Below, one piece after another: positions 45,205-56,276 of a stretch of 64,000 nt of DNA (position 1 is the first letter of the stretch; each line of letters opens with the position of its first letter). The notes under the pieces are model-generated. The model was not told where the DNA came from, made no database searches, and saw nothing but the letters and a program-made list of their open reading frames with translations. A program made the translations under genes and the position numbers. This stretch comes from Siphonodentalium dalli (Eukaryota; Mollusca; Scaphopoda; Gadilida; Siphonodentaliidae): assembly GCA_032622095.1 (NCBI GenBank), contig CP136064.1, positions 217,448,205-217,512,204 on the forward strand, given 5' to 3'.

Positions 45205-46776
45205 TTAACCCTTTGAACCCGTAACACCGATATTTAGGTGCAAACGAACCGTGACTATATCCCGTAACACCGATATTTCGGTGCAGCGACGACATGATTC
45301 GGTAGCAAATTTATATATAGTATAACGAGCGTCTGACCCACTGATTTATATTTAAATTGCCCCCACATATGTCAGCGGCGCCCATGGTGCGTATGGAATG
45401 GTTGACCGCTAGTATTGGGTAGAAATATATGCGCATGCGCATAGCATATAATCTACAAAAACATACGATATTTTAAGCGAACTATGCCGCTATATTTACG
45501 GCATATAATTTCGTGTTCCCCGTGTGTTTACAGAACAGACGTAATTTAGACACACAATTTCAGTTTAAATTACCCTCGTGTATATTAACCAGTGTTCTGC
45601 TACATATGGGGAAGGGTCTATCGCATATGAAGTTGATTTATTCGCGCATGCGCAGACTAGCGCAATAACAAATAAATGGTTTATAACGTACTTATACACG
45701 ACATACCCACTAATATATATATTTAAATTGGCCTATTGAAGTCAGCGCTGGCAAAGGTGTCTATATGGATTGGCTGCCCGCTAGAAATGGCTAGGAAAAT
45801 ATGCGCATGGGCGCAGACTATAATTCATTTTTTTAAATGCGTTTAAGTTAAATGTGGCGCTATATATGACATTTTGTTGCATGTTTCACATGTTAGTATA
45901 GTAGACACAATCTAGACAGCTTACTTGAACAATGGGGCCACGATATGTTACGGGAAATTACGTTGTTTCTGGTCTCTGTAATATCAGTCTCTGTTGTGCC
46001 ACATGCAGCAAAAAGTCTATCGCATATCAAGTTGACTTACTCGCGCATGGTCAGGTATATCTTAATTTCACATTAGGATATTGGTTGCATCGAAACGCAA
46101 TTTCGCTGATGTATAATTACAACGTTATAAGCTAGAATTCGTTTATCCTGCAAATTTCGGGTAGTTGCCTAGTAACCGTTTCTAAGGCGAGATCGGGTGG
46201 CAAAGTCTCCCGATCTTACAATGATCAGTGGTCCGTGCATGCATATATCATGCCTGCACAGTTTCAGGTAGGTGTCCCCTTTCAACATAACCAACACCAT
46301 GCGACTAGACACTGTCTAAATTAAGGCAAAACATACCACTGAATGGTTAGTGCAATTATGTCATTCGATCAGTTGTGGTATTTGCTTAGCAACCGTTGCT
46401 ACCCTTAAATGGGATATTTGGTTCACTATTCTGGTCGGGTATATCTCAAATTTCACGTTAGGGTAGTACCTGCATCAAAAAATGCAATCACTGAGGTTGA
46501 ATTACGACGCTATAAGCTATATATTTACATTTTCCAGTCAATTCCGGGTAGTTGCCTAGCAACCGTTACCAAGGAGTTGCCGCGAGGCAAAGTCTCGCGA
46601 TCTTATAATGATCGCTGTTCCATGGGGGACAAACCTGTAAAGTTTCAGACCGGTGTCGCAATTTGAACATAATCAACACCATGCTACTAGAAACTATCTA
46701 ATTTAAGCGGACATACCACTGGGAGCCCCGGGTCAGGGTGTCGATCACTGTGGGGCGCCAGGGTTCAAAGGGTTAA
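45205..46776. mobile_element. PB-F element, 1.57 kb, TTAA-flanked
   Basis: TTAACCCTTTGAACCCG at the left and GGGTTCAAAGGGTTAA at the right (12-13-nt inverted ends plus TTAA). The interior has two diverged duplications. The GTCAGCG...ATATGCGCATG segment recurs near 45370-45440 and 45740-45815. The GCCTAGTAACCGTT...GATCTTA segment recurs near 46165-46225 and 46550-46610. No transposase frame is visible, so it is probably non-autonomous. Confidence 0.75.
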
Positions 46777-48480
46777 TTCGCAGAAAGTTGCACAGGATAG
46801 CAATATCCTCCTTTGTAATAATTTATATGAATAAATACGAAAGATAGTCCTTGTTATCAGATGACAATTCACATTTCTTTCGACTGAGCGATCTGTAACA
46901 TTGTTTTAACGATCAATACCTGCGAATCTATGCCTTGTCTATCGCGATTAAATATCCTATAACTCATTGTATCATCAGTACAATAGTTACTAACACTCCG
47001 TAACAGGGAGATTGTATTCGTTATCACATATATAACCACACTTCAAATTGATGTGTTGTCTGATGATCTAAATATAGTGTTGCATTCTTTACATCCATGT
47101 ATGTACAGTATGGCTGTAACAGTTTGGGTTACTACGAAATATCGATCACCGACTTCAAAGAAGTGAAAACGTTGTAACCTGACACTCCAGCTACACTTGG
47201 CTCACTTTACTTAAATATACAATGGTGATTCTACCCATGGTAAGAAAATTTTGGAGCCATCTTGGATGTTCGCCTTGAAGCGTGACCACTGGCCTACTTG
47301 TGGAGTACTTGGCAAATACGGGAAAGCTTTGTCTTCAATATGGAACACCTTGTTCATAAGGGCATGGTCAGGGTGTTGCAACGATTTATTGGCTTGCCAG
47401 CATCTCACTGAATTTTAATTAGATCGATGTTTCTCCTTCTTATCATCCGCCAGATGATTTAAGATTTACGCAGCACATGGGTTAGCAATTAGAATTGTCA
47501 ATCTTTGTGATGTAACGACTGTGATCAGAAGATGTCACCAACTTGAAACATCTGACCTCTTATCCTCAGACATTAGTGTCTGTCGATACATTCAATTTTT
47601 GACATATTATGGTTTAAGTGCCTCAATGCCATCTTACCGTAGGACCTAATATGCCTCGGCATTGGCGAGCTTGCAATACTTATTGCACGCCGTAATAGTT
47701 CCATACATTGTACATGACAATAATATGGTATCAGGGCCTCGTGTATGCTATCAGAACTGACTATTCTTACATATGGTGAACAGTTTTCATCCCAATACTG
47801 ACTGGGCGGTTTCATCAGTGAATAATAACGGCAAACAGTGAAATAGAAAGAATAAATATTGTCACGTGCTCCAGATTTACTGCCAATAGTCTTTCCAATA
47901 GAGCCCATCACTTGGCTCATTAACTTCTATTTCCACATATATCGAAACGATAATCTGCCAATTAGCTTTCACTCATGTATGATGCGCAGTTACATGCAAC
48001 ACATTTATATTGCGCAGAATATCAGAAAGGACTGCATTTGTATTGTCACATGTCTAAAGCGAGATTACATGCGCAGCGTTTATATTGCGCACATCTACTG
48101 CCAATATATTTCCAAAGAGGCCAAGACATGGCTCTTCGTCTGTTGTCACATATCCAATGATTATCTGGCAAATCGATTCGATACAATCATATAGAAAATT
48201 AAGGCATTTGTATCGTCACGTCCGCTGTCAGCGCACTTTCCTAATGGAAACCGCCTAGTTCTTGCCCATGTGCATTCGGAACTCATCGTCCTCATATACG
48301 AGAAAAGACAGTATCTTACCTGTCATAGCAGGTAAGATCACGTACGTCATGGCCAGGGGTATAACGTAATTTTATATTAACCTTACTTTCTACTCAATAA
48401 CCAACAGATTGTATTGTATTATGTATGTTAATCTTGCTTTGTTATAACTAACAGCATGTCTTGCAGTCGAACGTTATTCG
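46777..48480. other. Intron sequence with internal duplication, no supported gene
   Basis: Near 47850-48230 related segments recur (TACTGCCAATA..TTTCCAA.AGAG, ATTGTCAC.TG, ATGCGCAG). The minus frame at 47573-47920 (115 aa) is protein-like in composition but overlaps these duplications and has no recognised motif. Confidence 0.35.
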
Positions 48481-48568
48481 AATTTGATGGCCACACACCG
48501 TGCGGGTTGCTCAATCACGGGTGTATTACTTGTTATAGTTGGGTGAGGGCATATTAGTCAATGATTAC

Positions 48569-49010
48569 CTACTTTGAGCAACCGTACCAGTCTTTACCTC
48601 GGGCAGGACCAGTTCTGGCCCCCGGTCCTGCTACGGCAGTGTGAACCAATGGTAGGCGGGTGCTGCAAGTGGTTGATTCGGGAAACCAATCTTCATGGGC
48701 GATTGCTCCGCACCTTTCTCTCAGGTGCCTAATGGTAGTGTCAATACGATTATTAAATTTTTCGAGAAAATTCACATCGATACACTATTATTCCATATAG
48801 AGTGAAATTTCCATCAGTATTTTGATTTCGGCCTGGATTCCTGCCAAGAAGATCTGTTTTTAGTCCATCACGATTTTTGGGCACCTGGGAGTAGCCTTTG
48901 GCGGCTGTTCTGGGTGGGGAAGACTCGTTGTCACGTGACGCTCTTGCTGTCATAGACATCCGGGCCTGCTCCTCCGCCGTCATGTGATCATAGTGGTATG
49001 TCATCGACAT
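48569..49010 (-). pseudogene. Possible minus-strand coding remnant (two overlapping frames)
   Basis: Minus-strand frames at 48753-49010 and 48569-48775 both look like ordinary protein and overlap in a different phase. This suggests a frameshift, or an intron, near 48760. The first includes RDNESSPPRTAAKGYSQ, which resembles RNNKSSPPRTSSKGYMQ encoded at about 49537-49590 on the same strand. Family not recognised. A decayed transposon gene or a short host gene are both possible. Confidence 0.25.
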
Positions 49011-49122
49011 TTATTCCAGTTTGGTCAGGACCACCTGCATTTGGGGGATTCCATGGAAGGGGCTTCCTCTGGTCATATGGCTCATCAGAACTTATTCCCT
49101 CTGGCCTTGGGGGCACAGCTGC

Positions 49123-49447
49123 TTATTCTACATGGGCCATTGCTGATGCCCCAGAATTTGAGGGGGTGACCTTGGACAGGACATAGCTCCTTATCCCAAA
49201 TGCAAGAGCATTTGTCTTGCGTCGAACCATTTTAGAGTAGGCCTCTTCCACAGTCTGGTATCCCAACTTGATGCAGCCAATTCTGTTGGCTGGCGTCGAT
49301 CCTGACATGCTTCTCTGCATCACGTGGCGTCGGCAGGTTTGACGACGATGAGCAAGAATCGCGGGTCGACAGTGGGTCACCAGGCACACTGTTGGATGAG
49401 GATTCTGACGTTCTGCTGGTAAGTGATTTTGTACAGGATGAGGACAC
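49123..49447 (-). pseudogene. Possible minus-strand coding remnant
   Basis: Two overlapping minus frames. One (49232-49447) is serine-rich, including SLTSRTSESSSNS. The other (49123-49389) includes LGYQTVEEAYSKMVRRKTNA, which looks like a helical protein segment. An acceptor-like GTGATGCAG lies between them on the minus strand. The plus strand over 49338-49420 is also open and acidic (FDDDEQESRVDSG...), so coding direction is unresolved. Confidence 0.25.
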
Positions 49448-49544
49448 AGGTTGATCTCTTATATTGCTTCATTTAATTCAACAATTTGCGATAAAGTACC
49501 AGTATTTACCTCAGTCAGGAAAGCTCCAGCACTGCATGTAGCCT

Positions 49545-49905
49545 TTGGAGGATGTTCTGGGTGGGGAAGACTTGTTGTTGCGTGCCTCCAAGAGCTGCTC
49601 CAGCCAACCAGCCTTCTGCCTCTTCCCCACGGTGCAGTGGCCCACATCTCCACAAGATGGGGTCCAGTCGCTCCCCTGGAATCGTACACCTTCGGGATAC
49701 CTCCAGGCCACTCCTCCACCGGTAGGAAAGAAAGGCTGAATGTTCTGGGTGCATGGGGAAGACTTGTTGTTGCGTGCTTCCAAGAGCTGCCTTCTGACTC
49801 TTCCCCACGGTGCAGTGGCCCACATCTCCACAAGATGGGGTCCAATCAATCCCCTGGAATCGTAATACCTTCGGGATACCTCCAGGCCACTCCTTCACCG
49901 GTCAT
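49545..49905. repeat. Tandem duplication of about 190 bp
   Basis: GTTCTGGGTG..GGGGAAGACTTG, CCCACGGTGCAGTGGCCCAC and TACCTCCAGGCCACTCC occur twice (about 49555-49720 and 49743-49902). A part of the unit also occurs at 48905-48945. The several long overlapping frames here are a by-product of the duplication. Confidence 0.75.
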
Positions 49906-50186
49906 TTTGCAACTTTGATCATTCTGCTAAATTTTATCATTTTGAAATGTACCCGAAACTTGTTATGTGCGCCATCATAGATCACTGATGCTTCTATGCC
50001 TGTTCATCAAGTCCTCAGTGGTGTTCTCTAATCCCCTATATACTGGTATGCAATGATACCTTGGATCATTATGGCGTTCCCTGCTCTCTACATTATACGA
50101 GGCTGGAGTAAGGATTTGTGGCATGATATAATGAAACATCATACCTCGCTATGATATCTGCAGCAAATCATTTTTATATCTGGTTT
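49906..50186. other. Unassigned
   Basis: Nothing recognised. Confidence 0.4.
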
Positions 50187-50194
50187 GTGTATCA

Positions 50195-50352
50195 CAGGGA
50201 GCAAATTACTTTCGAAATTTTGATTAGCAAATAATCTCACATTGACATGATTAGATAGCATTTTTATAACATCATATAAAATTTCCTCGCTATTACCGGT
50301 ATCCACATTTCAGTAGCAAATTGCGATGCGATACCAGTTAATTTGCTCCCTG
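50195..50352. mobile_element. hAT-like MITE with perfect 8-bp target duplication
   Basis: Ends CAGGGAGCAAATTA and TAATTTGCTCCCTG are inverted repeats. GTGTATCA occurs directly on each side (50187-50194 and 50353-50360). 158 bp, non-coding. The perfect duplication suggests a fairly recent insertion. Confidence 0.9.
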
Positions 50353-50360
50353 GTGTATCA

Positions 50361-50766
50361 TAAGCATTCTGATATCTTATGGCATACACAATGGCTACAT
50401 GTGACATCAGTTCATAATGTGAACTGTCGAGAGAGCGAAGAAGATGACAAAGAGAATAGGATGAAGCGACGGAAGAAGTGAAGGAAAAGAAGTCTCTTCA
50501 AAAGTTATACTTGCTCGGTTGTCTCGCTAGCATGAATTATATGGCACTACCTGGGATGTTTCTTCCAAAAACAAGGGGGGGGGGAGGTCCACGTTTGAGC
50601 AATGTCGGAATCTGAATTGGGAGCTCTTTCACGTAACAATCATATCCGATTCATGACTTAAAATCACATTTACATGAAATCTGTTTCGGAAGAGTGCATT
50701 CCCATCGAATTTGGATATTAATGAACTTTATTGCTCGTGCCTCCTCCTGGGCTTGCATTCTAATCC
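50361..50766. other. Unassigned
   Basis: No exon or repeat boundary recognised; a G-run lies near 50575. Confidence 0.4.
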
Positions 50767-50767
50767 A

Positions 50768-51131
50768 TATAGTTCAGTTGAAGGGCTTTCCTTGGCGGAA
50801 AAATATAATTTTTAAATTATAATTATTTTTTCCTTAAGGGAAGCCCGAAACTGAACTATCATAGATCCCTCCCATGGTGGTGCCATTCCCAACCCCGCGA
50901 CTCACAAATTTCATGATTAAGTCGGAAATAAAAACTGGCTAGATAATAGATAGAATGCGGGATTTACCTGGGCATATTCATGTGTGACTAATCTGAACAC
51001 GGGTGTGAGTGGGGTCGGCACAGCAATAAAATTTTAACCCTCCTGATTGACACAAGGCCGGAGACGTAATCCATATAGTTCAGTTTCGGGCTTCCCTTAA
51101 GGAAAAATTAATTATAATTTTTAAATTATAT
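50768..51131 (-). mobile_element. Foldback element with GTTCAG ends
   Basis: 50768-50859 is a hairpin: TATAGTTCAGTTGAAGGGCT against AAGCCCGAAACTGAACTAT with an AT-rich loop. The same end recurs at 51073 (TATAGTTCAGTTTCGGGCTT). The interior matches the reverse complement of 44560-44707. Non-coding. Confidence 0.65.
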
Positions 51132-51149
51132 ATCCAAATAAAAAAAAAA

Positions 51150-51835
51150 TGAGGAGGACTAAAATGGGTCAGGATGGGATGTAAATCAAGCAATTTTTTT
51201 TATATTGGCCTAAAAAACATTATGCTGTGGATGTCTTTATTATTGGATTTTGTTGGCCTTTGGCATGGTGGTGCACAGGTTGGGGGAATGGATATCCACA
51301 TACTACGAGTTTCGTCCATTAATTTTTACCAAAGATACGGCCCTTGTTTGACTTGGAAATTTGTTAAATTTGTGTCCGAAAGAACATTTCAGCTTGTAAC
51401 TTAGGTGTTAATTATCAAATTTGTGGTCCTTTGGCATGGTGATAGCACAGCTAGGTTGGTGGAAAGTATACATACATACTAGGGTTTTCGTCCATTTATT
51501 TTTACCAGAGTTAAGGTCCTGGTTTGACTTGGAAATTAATGAATGGAGGATTTGGGCAATTTCGGGGGTATATATTGGAGACCTTCATCAGTTTGTCCTT
51601 CATAGTGCAGGATTTGTCTGCACTTTTTTTCTAGATTTATGGCCCTTTTCCAGAGATATGACTGGGTTTTTTTGGCTACACTTTTTTCCAGAGTTATGCC
51701 CAATGTTAAACTGAGAGAAATGCCACATTTTTTCATTTTCTCTCTAAATATAGCCAATATTGAGCATGCAGTCAGGGGCATTGGCCCACACTTGGCGTTG
51801 CCTTTGTTTATACACTGGGGACTTAACAAAAAACC
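51150..51835 (+). repeat. PC-like degenerate repeat
   Basis: Direct units share TTTGGCATGGTG, CACAGGTTGG and TTTTCGTCCATT.ATTTTTACC near 51255-51330 and 51425-51510. The later part has TTATGGCCCTTTTCC and CAGAGTTATG. It lies just upstream of exon 12. Confidence 0.5.
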
Positions 51836-51924
51836 TCAATGAATTCTGTTTTCTTATTAAATTATAGCTGCGAAAGGAGATTGCACCTTTAAATATTTAA
51901 CCATTTTTGTTTTGCTTTTAACAG

Positions 51925-52024
51925 AGAAGTATCTGGTGGGTTCACAATCTCCACCTTATGCTGAGGATAACACAGATTCTGATGACACACTGAAGGACCT
52001 GGAGAATGAAGTGCATAAAGCCAG
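51925..52024 (+). CDS. Exon 12 (last confident exon) of the acidic gene
   Basis: 100 nt, acceptor TTTTGCTTTTAACAG, donor GTAGGT, phase 1 in, phase 2 out (AG). It reads (E)KYLVGSQSPPYAEDNTDSD then DTLKDLENEVHKA. The last part is a charged helix-like segment. Since it exits in phase 2, the next exon must supply one base to complete the codon. Confidence 0.8.
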
Positions 52025-52507
52025 GTAGGTGCATGAAGTAGACGGACATAAGTTCATTATTTGTTTCTCTACTATACTCTTACTATTATTTCAGAATTGG
52101 CCATGGAATTTCTAAATAAAATTTTGTTTAAACTTGAAGTTGTTATCTTCATTATAGAATTAGTCTTCAAACTTTACAGTTATAAGTTCATAAATTCAAT
52201 AGAATCCCAGGTTTTTTTATTCAATTCCCATATATACAAAGATATACTATGTATTGAGCTGTATTGGCCTGTGTTAAAGGAATAATTGTGTGGAAAAAAA
52301 AAATATTCGCCGAGATAAGTCAATATCCGATAGATAATATATCTGTTTTTTAATATAAAAAATCCTGAATATTGCTGACATTTTAGGTAAGCACACTGTC
52401 ACATGACTATCAGTTGATCACTGCAGTCACATGATGACCCTAACGCGACTACCGGTATGGGTCAGCCCGAGAATTCACTTTCACAAAAAAATATTCAGAA
52501 GTGAATT
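52025..52507. other. Intron sequence, unassigned
   Basis: No exon entering in phase 2 was found here. Confidence 0.4.
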
Positions 52508-52775
52508 TTAACCCTTCCATGAATGGAGCTTCCTGATCTGAAATTTGCGATAAACCTTGTGCCAGTGCATTCTCTTATATTGAGAGTCTCCCATAGGGAG
52601 CCTCGCATATATAAGAGAATATATTGCCATTAAAATATTTACATTGACCATGTAAGCCAGTGCATTCTCTTATATATGCGATGCTTTTTTATGGGAGAAA
52701 CGCATATATAAGAGAATGCACTGGCACAGGATCTTTAATGCTGCACCAATGCCGCTCCCATCATGAAAGGGTTAA
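52508..52775 (+). mobile_element. PB-B element, copy 6
   Basis: TTAACCCTTCCATGAATGGA ... CATCATGAAAGGGTTAA with both hairpins present, although each has mutations in one arm. Confidence 0.85.
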
Positions 52776-52864
52776 GGCTGATTTCATCATGATGGATGTA
52801 AATACCATCAAAAAAAGGCCGGCGTCAGTCGAAATGGATAAATATTAATAATTAGCTTTAAGAA

Positions 52865-52966
52865 TACAGTAATGCCCCAAATAATTGACTCCTTAACCAC
52901 AGCAGAATTATGTGTAATTTTTCAGGATTTAGTCGTAAATAGTCTATTATTTGAGGCATTACCGTA
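52865..52966. mobile_element. M1 foldback element, copy 6 (internally deleted)
   Basis: TACAGTAATGCCCCAAATAA to AGGCATTACCGTA, 102 bp. Almost all of the right arm is lost. Confidence 0.8.
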
Positions 52967-53053
52967 GATCAGTTTTCTGTGTGAATACATGCATCAATCA
53001 TCTGACTCGAACTAGAGTTATTCACTAAAGTTTCATGTGTTGACAACATAAGA

Positions 53054-53270
53054 TACAGTAATGCCCTAAATAATTGACTCCTTAACCACAGCAGAATTAT
53101 GGGTAACTTTTCAGGATTTAGTCGGAAATATGGCTTGTTGCCATTCATCGGAAAGCTCTCACCAAGAGCTTTCCGATGAATGGCAACAAGCCATATTTCC
53201 GACTAAATCCTGAAAAGTTACCCATAATTCTGCTGTGGTTAAGGAGTCAATTATTTAGGGCATTACTGTA
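53054..53270. mobile_element. M1 foldback element, copy 7 (best-preserved, 217 bp)
   Basis: TACAGTAATGCCCTAAATAA to GGGCATTACTGTA. The arms are complementary nearly throughout (about 105 nt each) with a loop of only a few bases (CACCAAG). It is the best reference copy of the family in this window. Confidence 0.9.
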
Positions 53271-53499
53271 TGTTCGAACCTTGAAAGTCCAAAATTATGC
53301 CACTTACATGTACATCAACACCACATCGCTACTAAGCATAATCATTCAATTCTTGTGCTGTGTTGGCACATGCACCAAAACTTGTTTATCCACCTGTTCT
53401 TTGGTGGGGAGTGGCATCTTCGGTGCTAAAGAGATTTTGACACTCTGCTGAGGTGATACATTGCATACAAACAGAACAATCCCTTCTTTGAGTTGTTAT

Positions 53500-54060
53500 A
53501 CCCCAACGCAACGAAGTTGTGGGGGGGTATACTGGAATCAGCTTGTTCGTCTAGCCGTCTGTCCGTGGACACAAATTTTGTTATCATTTTCTGTGAAACT
53601 TGGCACAGACATCAACCACCATGGGAACCTGTGCACCTGCGATTACGACATATGACTTTTTTGGTTGAGTTATCCCACTTTTTCGACATGCATAATTTTG
53701 TCCGAGCTTTTATTCCTGCATTTTTAGGTCAATATTTTTGAAACTTGGCACAGATATTTAGTACCATGGGAATCTGTGCACCTGCGATTATGATGTCTCT
53801 GACTTTTTTTTGTGGAGTTATTCTCCTTTTTCGACGTAGAACATTTTCGCAACATGCATAATTTTGTGCGAGCTTTTATTCCTACATTTTTCGGTCAATA
53901 GGTTTAGGATTAGGGATAGGGGTTAGCGTTGTGCACCTGCAATGGGAATCTGTTATTTTATTATTTTAACTTAATGTTTACTGACATGTGAAACATCTGA
54001 GTGTTTTAAAAACACGGGGGGGGGATCCTTAGTCCCATTGGGACAGTCACACCTCTAGTT
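53500..54060 (+). mobile_element. PC-family repeat, copy 3
   Basis: TTATACCCCAACGCAACGAA with GTTGTGGGGGGGTATACTGG, then CCGTCTGTCCGTGG. Two units follow with AAACTTGGCACAGA, ATGGGAA.CTGTGCACCTGC and CTTTTTCGAC. It ends near ACACCTCTAGTTA. Confidence 0.65.
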
Positions 54061-54331
54061 ACTTCCTGAATATTATATCCTTATCAGCAGCATCCTATAG
54101 AAAATATATTATTTGTTTTTCATTGGCTGAATTATTTTTCTGTTTATTTGGTTCAGTTCAAGGAGAGAATATTTAATTTCTGCATTGTTCAAACATTGTT
54201 GTTAAACTGATCCAGAAAAATAAGATCTTAGTTCTTAATTGTCCTGCCCATAGCCTACCTAGGTGCTAAGATATCAAATTAGAACACAGAAATAAGCATA
54301 CTTTATATTTGCTTCATAGAAATTTTGCCTG

Positions 54332-54874
54332 TTAACCCTTTCTATACTAAATACTCATTGATGAGTAGTTATCCTTTAGGAAATGTTCAAATGATAAGTT
54401 CAACAAACGTTGTTGAACTTATTATAGGAACATTTCCCTCCAATAAATAGGACTCCTTCTGCACAATTATTCTGCTTATTTTTCTCTGCCATCCAAATAA
54501 ATAATGACGTTGCTCTAGCACGCCGAGCTTGATATCACCTGATGCCGGATCCATATGTCTGATACTGAATTATTCTTATTGGTGCTGATTGCTGTGAATT
54601 TATCTGAGAACCAATGAAAAGCACACTTAAATTGATGCCATGGCTATTGTTGTGGGGACAAAATAGTTCTCTTCTGCAACATTGTGGGGTACGTGGAGAT
54701 TTAATACCTGGATGTCTCTTTTTGAATCCCTAATTGGCTCTGCCTTGGGGTTCAAAATCGACATCCAGGTATTAAATCTCCATGTACCCCCAACATTGCC
54801 GAAGATAATTAATAATAGCAGTTGTATACTTTCATCACTTAGTTGGATATTTCTTTCAGTATAGAAAGGCTTAA
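54332..54874 (+). mobile_element. PB-C element, copy 5, with a nested foldback
   Basis: TTAACCCTTTCTATACTAAA ... AGTATAGAAAGGCTTAA. The core palindrome (GATAAGTTCAACAAACG / GTTGTTGAACTTATTAT) is near 54390-54425. A separate foldback lies at 54684-54796. Confidence 0.75.
54684..54796. repeat. Foldback hairpin inside PB-C copy 5
   Basis: GGAGATTTAATACCTGGATG and its complement CATCCAGGTATTAAATCTCC are exact, extended by GGGGTACGT / CATGTACCCC with one mismatch, around a loop of about 40 nt. A small MITE nested in PB-C. Confidence 0.75.
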
Positions 54875-55490
54875 ATTGTGAAAATTGAGTAATGTATTAG
54901 CAGCCAGTGAAGCTGATGGGGTCATTATCAAAAGGCATTGATTACATTCGTAGCCAGCTTTTCAAAATCGGTCACAATCTATCTAACTTTTCAAGGGTGA
55001 TCACATTCGTAGCCAGATTTTCATGTGGGCTTAAAAAACAAGACTAAATAGGCTAATCACATATTTGAGTTGATGAATGAAAAATTACTAACATAAGGGA
55101 GAGTCATGGATGTGAGAATATCCTATATCACGCCATAAAATGATGGAATTTGACGAGCTAACTATGAATGTAATTGCCTGTGAAAAACAGTGGTGGAACC
55201 AGGATTTCTCCGATGCAGTAGATCGATCACTTGTGAAAAAGAACCCATGTTAGGCCACACCAATGTTAGAACCTGTTTTTTAGATGGCAACAATGTAGAC
55301 ACAGTAGGAAGGGGGGGGGGAATAAATATCTCCACCCCAAAGATGGACAAACAGTGCACCACCCCAACAATGGACAAACAGTGGATCTTTACAAGTTTTA
55401 TAAGATGTTGGAATAACAAGATGTTTGAAAACAATAGGCTTCATTCATATTATAAATATGAACTGAAATATTTCATCTCATAAAACCAGA
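54875..55490. other. Unassigned
   Basis: Short direct repeats occur (TCACATTCGTAGCCAG.TTTTCA near 54943 and 55000; TGGACAAACAGTG near 55345 and 55371). No gene. Confidence 0.4.
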
Positions 55491-55495
55491 TGAAC

Positions 55496-55649
55496 CATTT
55501 CTATACAGATAATACAAGAGCAAAATGATTCATATTCAGTGGCAGGAAATGTTGAGGTAATAAGTTCAACAAACGGCCTATGATCTTATTATCTGATCAT
55601 TTCATAAGGGAACTACTCGTCATTGAGTATTCAGTATAGAAAGGGTTAA
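55496..55649 (-). mobile_element. PB-C element, copy 6 (decayed)
   Basis: ACCATTTCTATACAGATAAT at the left, AGGAAATGTTGAGGTAATAA centrally, and TTCAGTATAGAAAGGGTTAA at the right. Confidence 0.7.
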
Positions 55650-55732
55650 ATAATGGGGAAAAAATTAATAAATAAAAAATAAATACTCTTTCATCAACTA
55701 ATTCATAGGATAGGATAATTTTATTTACAATA

Positions 55733-55835
55733 TACAGTAACGCTCTAAATAATCGACTCCTTAACCACATCAGAATTATGGGTAACTTTTCAGGACTTAG
55801 TCAGAAATATGGCTTGTTGTTGATTATTTACTGTA
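55733..55835. mobile_element. M1 foldback element, copy 8 (right arm deleted)
   Basis: TACAGTAACGCTCTAAATAA ... TTGATTATTTACTGTA, 103 bp. Confidence 0.8.
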
Positions 55836-55982
55836 CACACATGTAAAGTACAATTACAAATAAATATAATATTAATAGACTATACATGTATATTGTTAGG
55901 GGTGATATAGTCATGGCTGACTGTCTTCCTATCACCCCTGAATGTGGTGACAGATTATATGATGAAGATGGCCAAATTAATT

Positions 55983-56076
55983 TGATTGTTTATGGGTTAC
56001 GTTCATTGTGTGCAGACAGGTTTTTTTATTACTAGTAGGCTTTGTTAGGGCGATGGTACAAAAAGTGGTTCATATG
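55983..56076 (+). repeat. 90-bp repeat inverted with 58106-58188
   Basis: GATTGTTTATGGGTTACGTT, GGCTTTGTTAGGGCGATGGT and AAAAGTGGTTCATAT recur as reverse complement at 58106-58188. Confidence 0.75.
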
Positions 56077-56276
56077 TATGGGCACCTACTTGGTCGATAT
56101 AATGAATGAATACTATGAATATACATGTGTGAGTGGAACCAAGTAGGAATAATGTGAGTGAGGTTTTGGGATTTTTTTAATTAACATGTATACTTGAGTG
56201 AATGTTTTTGTTTAAACCATGCTAATAAATTGCTGTCACCTTATTGGCTAAAGAAGATAGCCTAATGTAGCAACAG

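Larger units (their letters stand above)
17777..52024 (+). other. Extent of the supported multi-exon acidic gene (11 exons)
   Basis: Eleven + strand segments have AG before and GT after, and keep one open frame when joined. The phases (entry>exit) are 0>1, 1>0, 0>1, then 1>1 for seven exons, then 1>2, consistent at all ten junctions. Total coding length is 1277 nt, or at least 425 codons. The product is acidic and S/D/N/K-rich with short charged helical stretches, and has no signal peptide, membrane segment or enzyme motif. It looks like a disordered scaffold or adaptor, which is inference. I do not recognise the family. Introns are 0.4-8.3 kb and filled with transposable elements. No promoter, start codon, stop codon or polyadenylation site is identified. 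Confidence 0.85.

Noticed and set aside
47573-47920. 115-residue minus-strand protein-like frame
   Set aside because: Adjacent duplicated DNA shares its sequence, no motif is recognised and no splice pattern was found.
49459-49918. Several overlapping 110-155-residue frames on both strands
   Set aside because: They are created by the tandem duplication at 49545-49905, so their length reflects the repeat, not coding selection.
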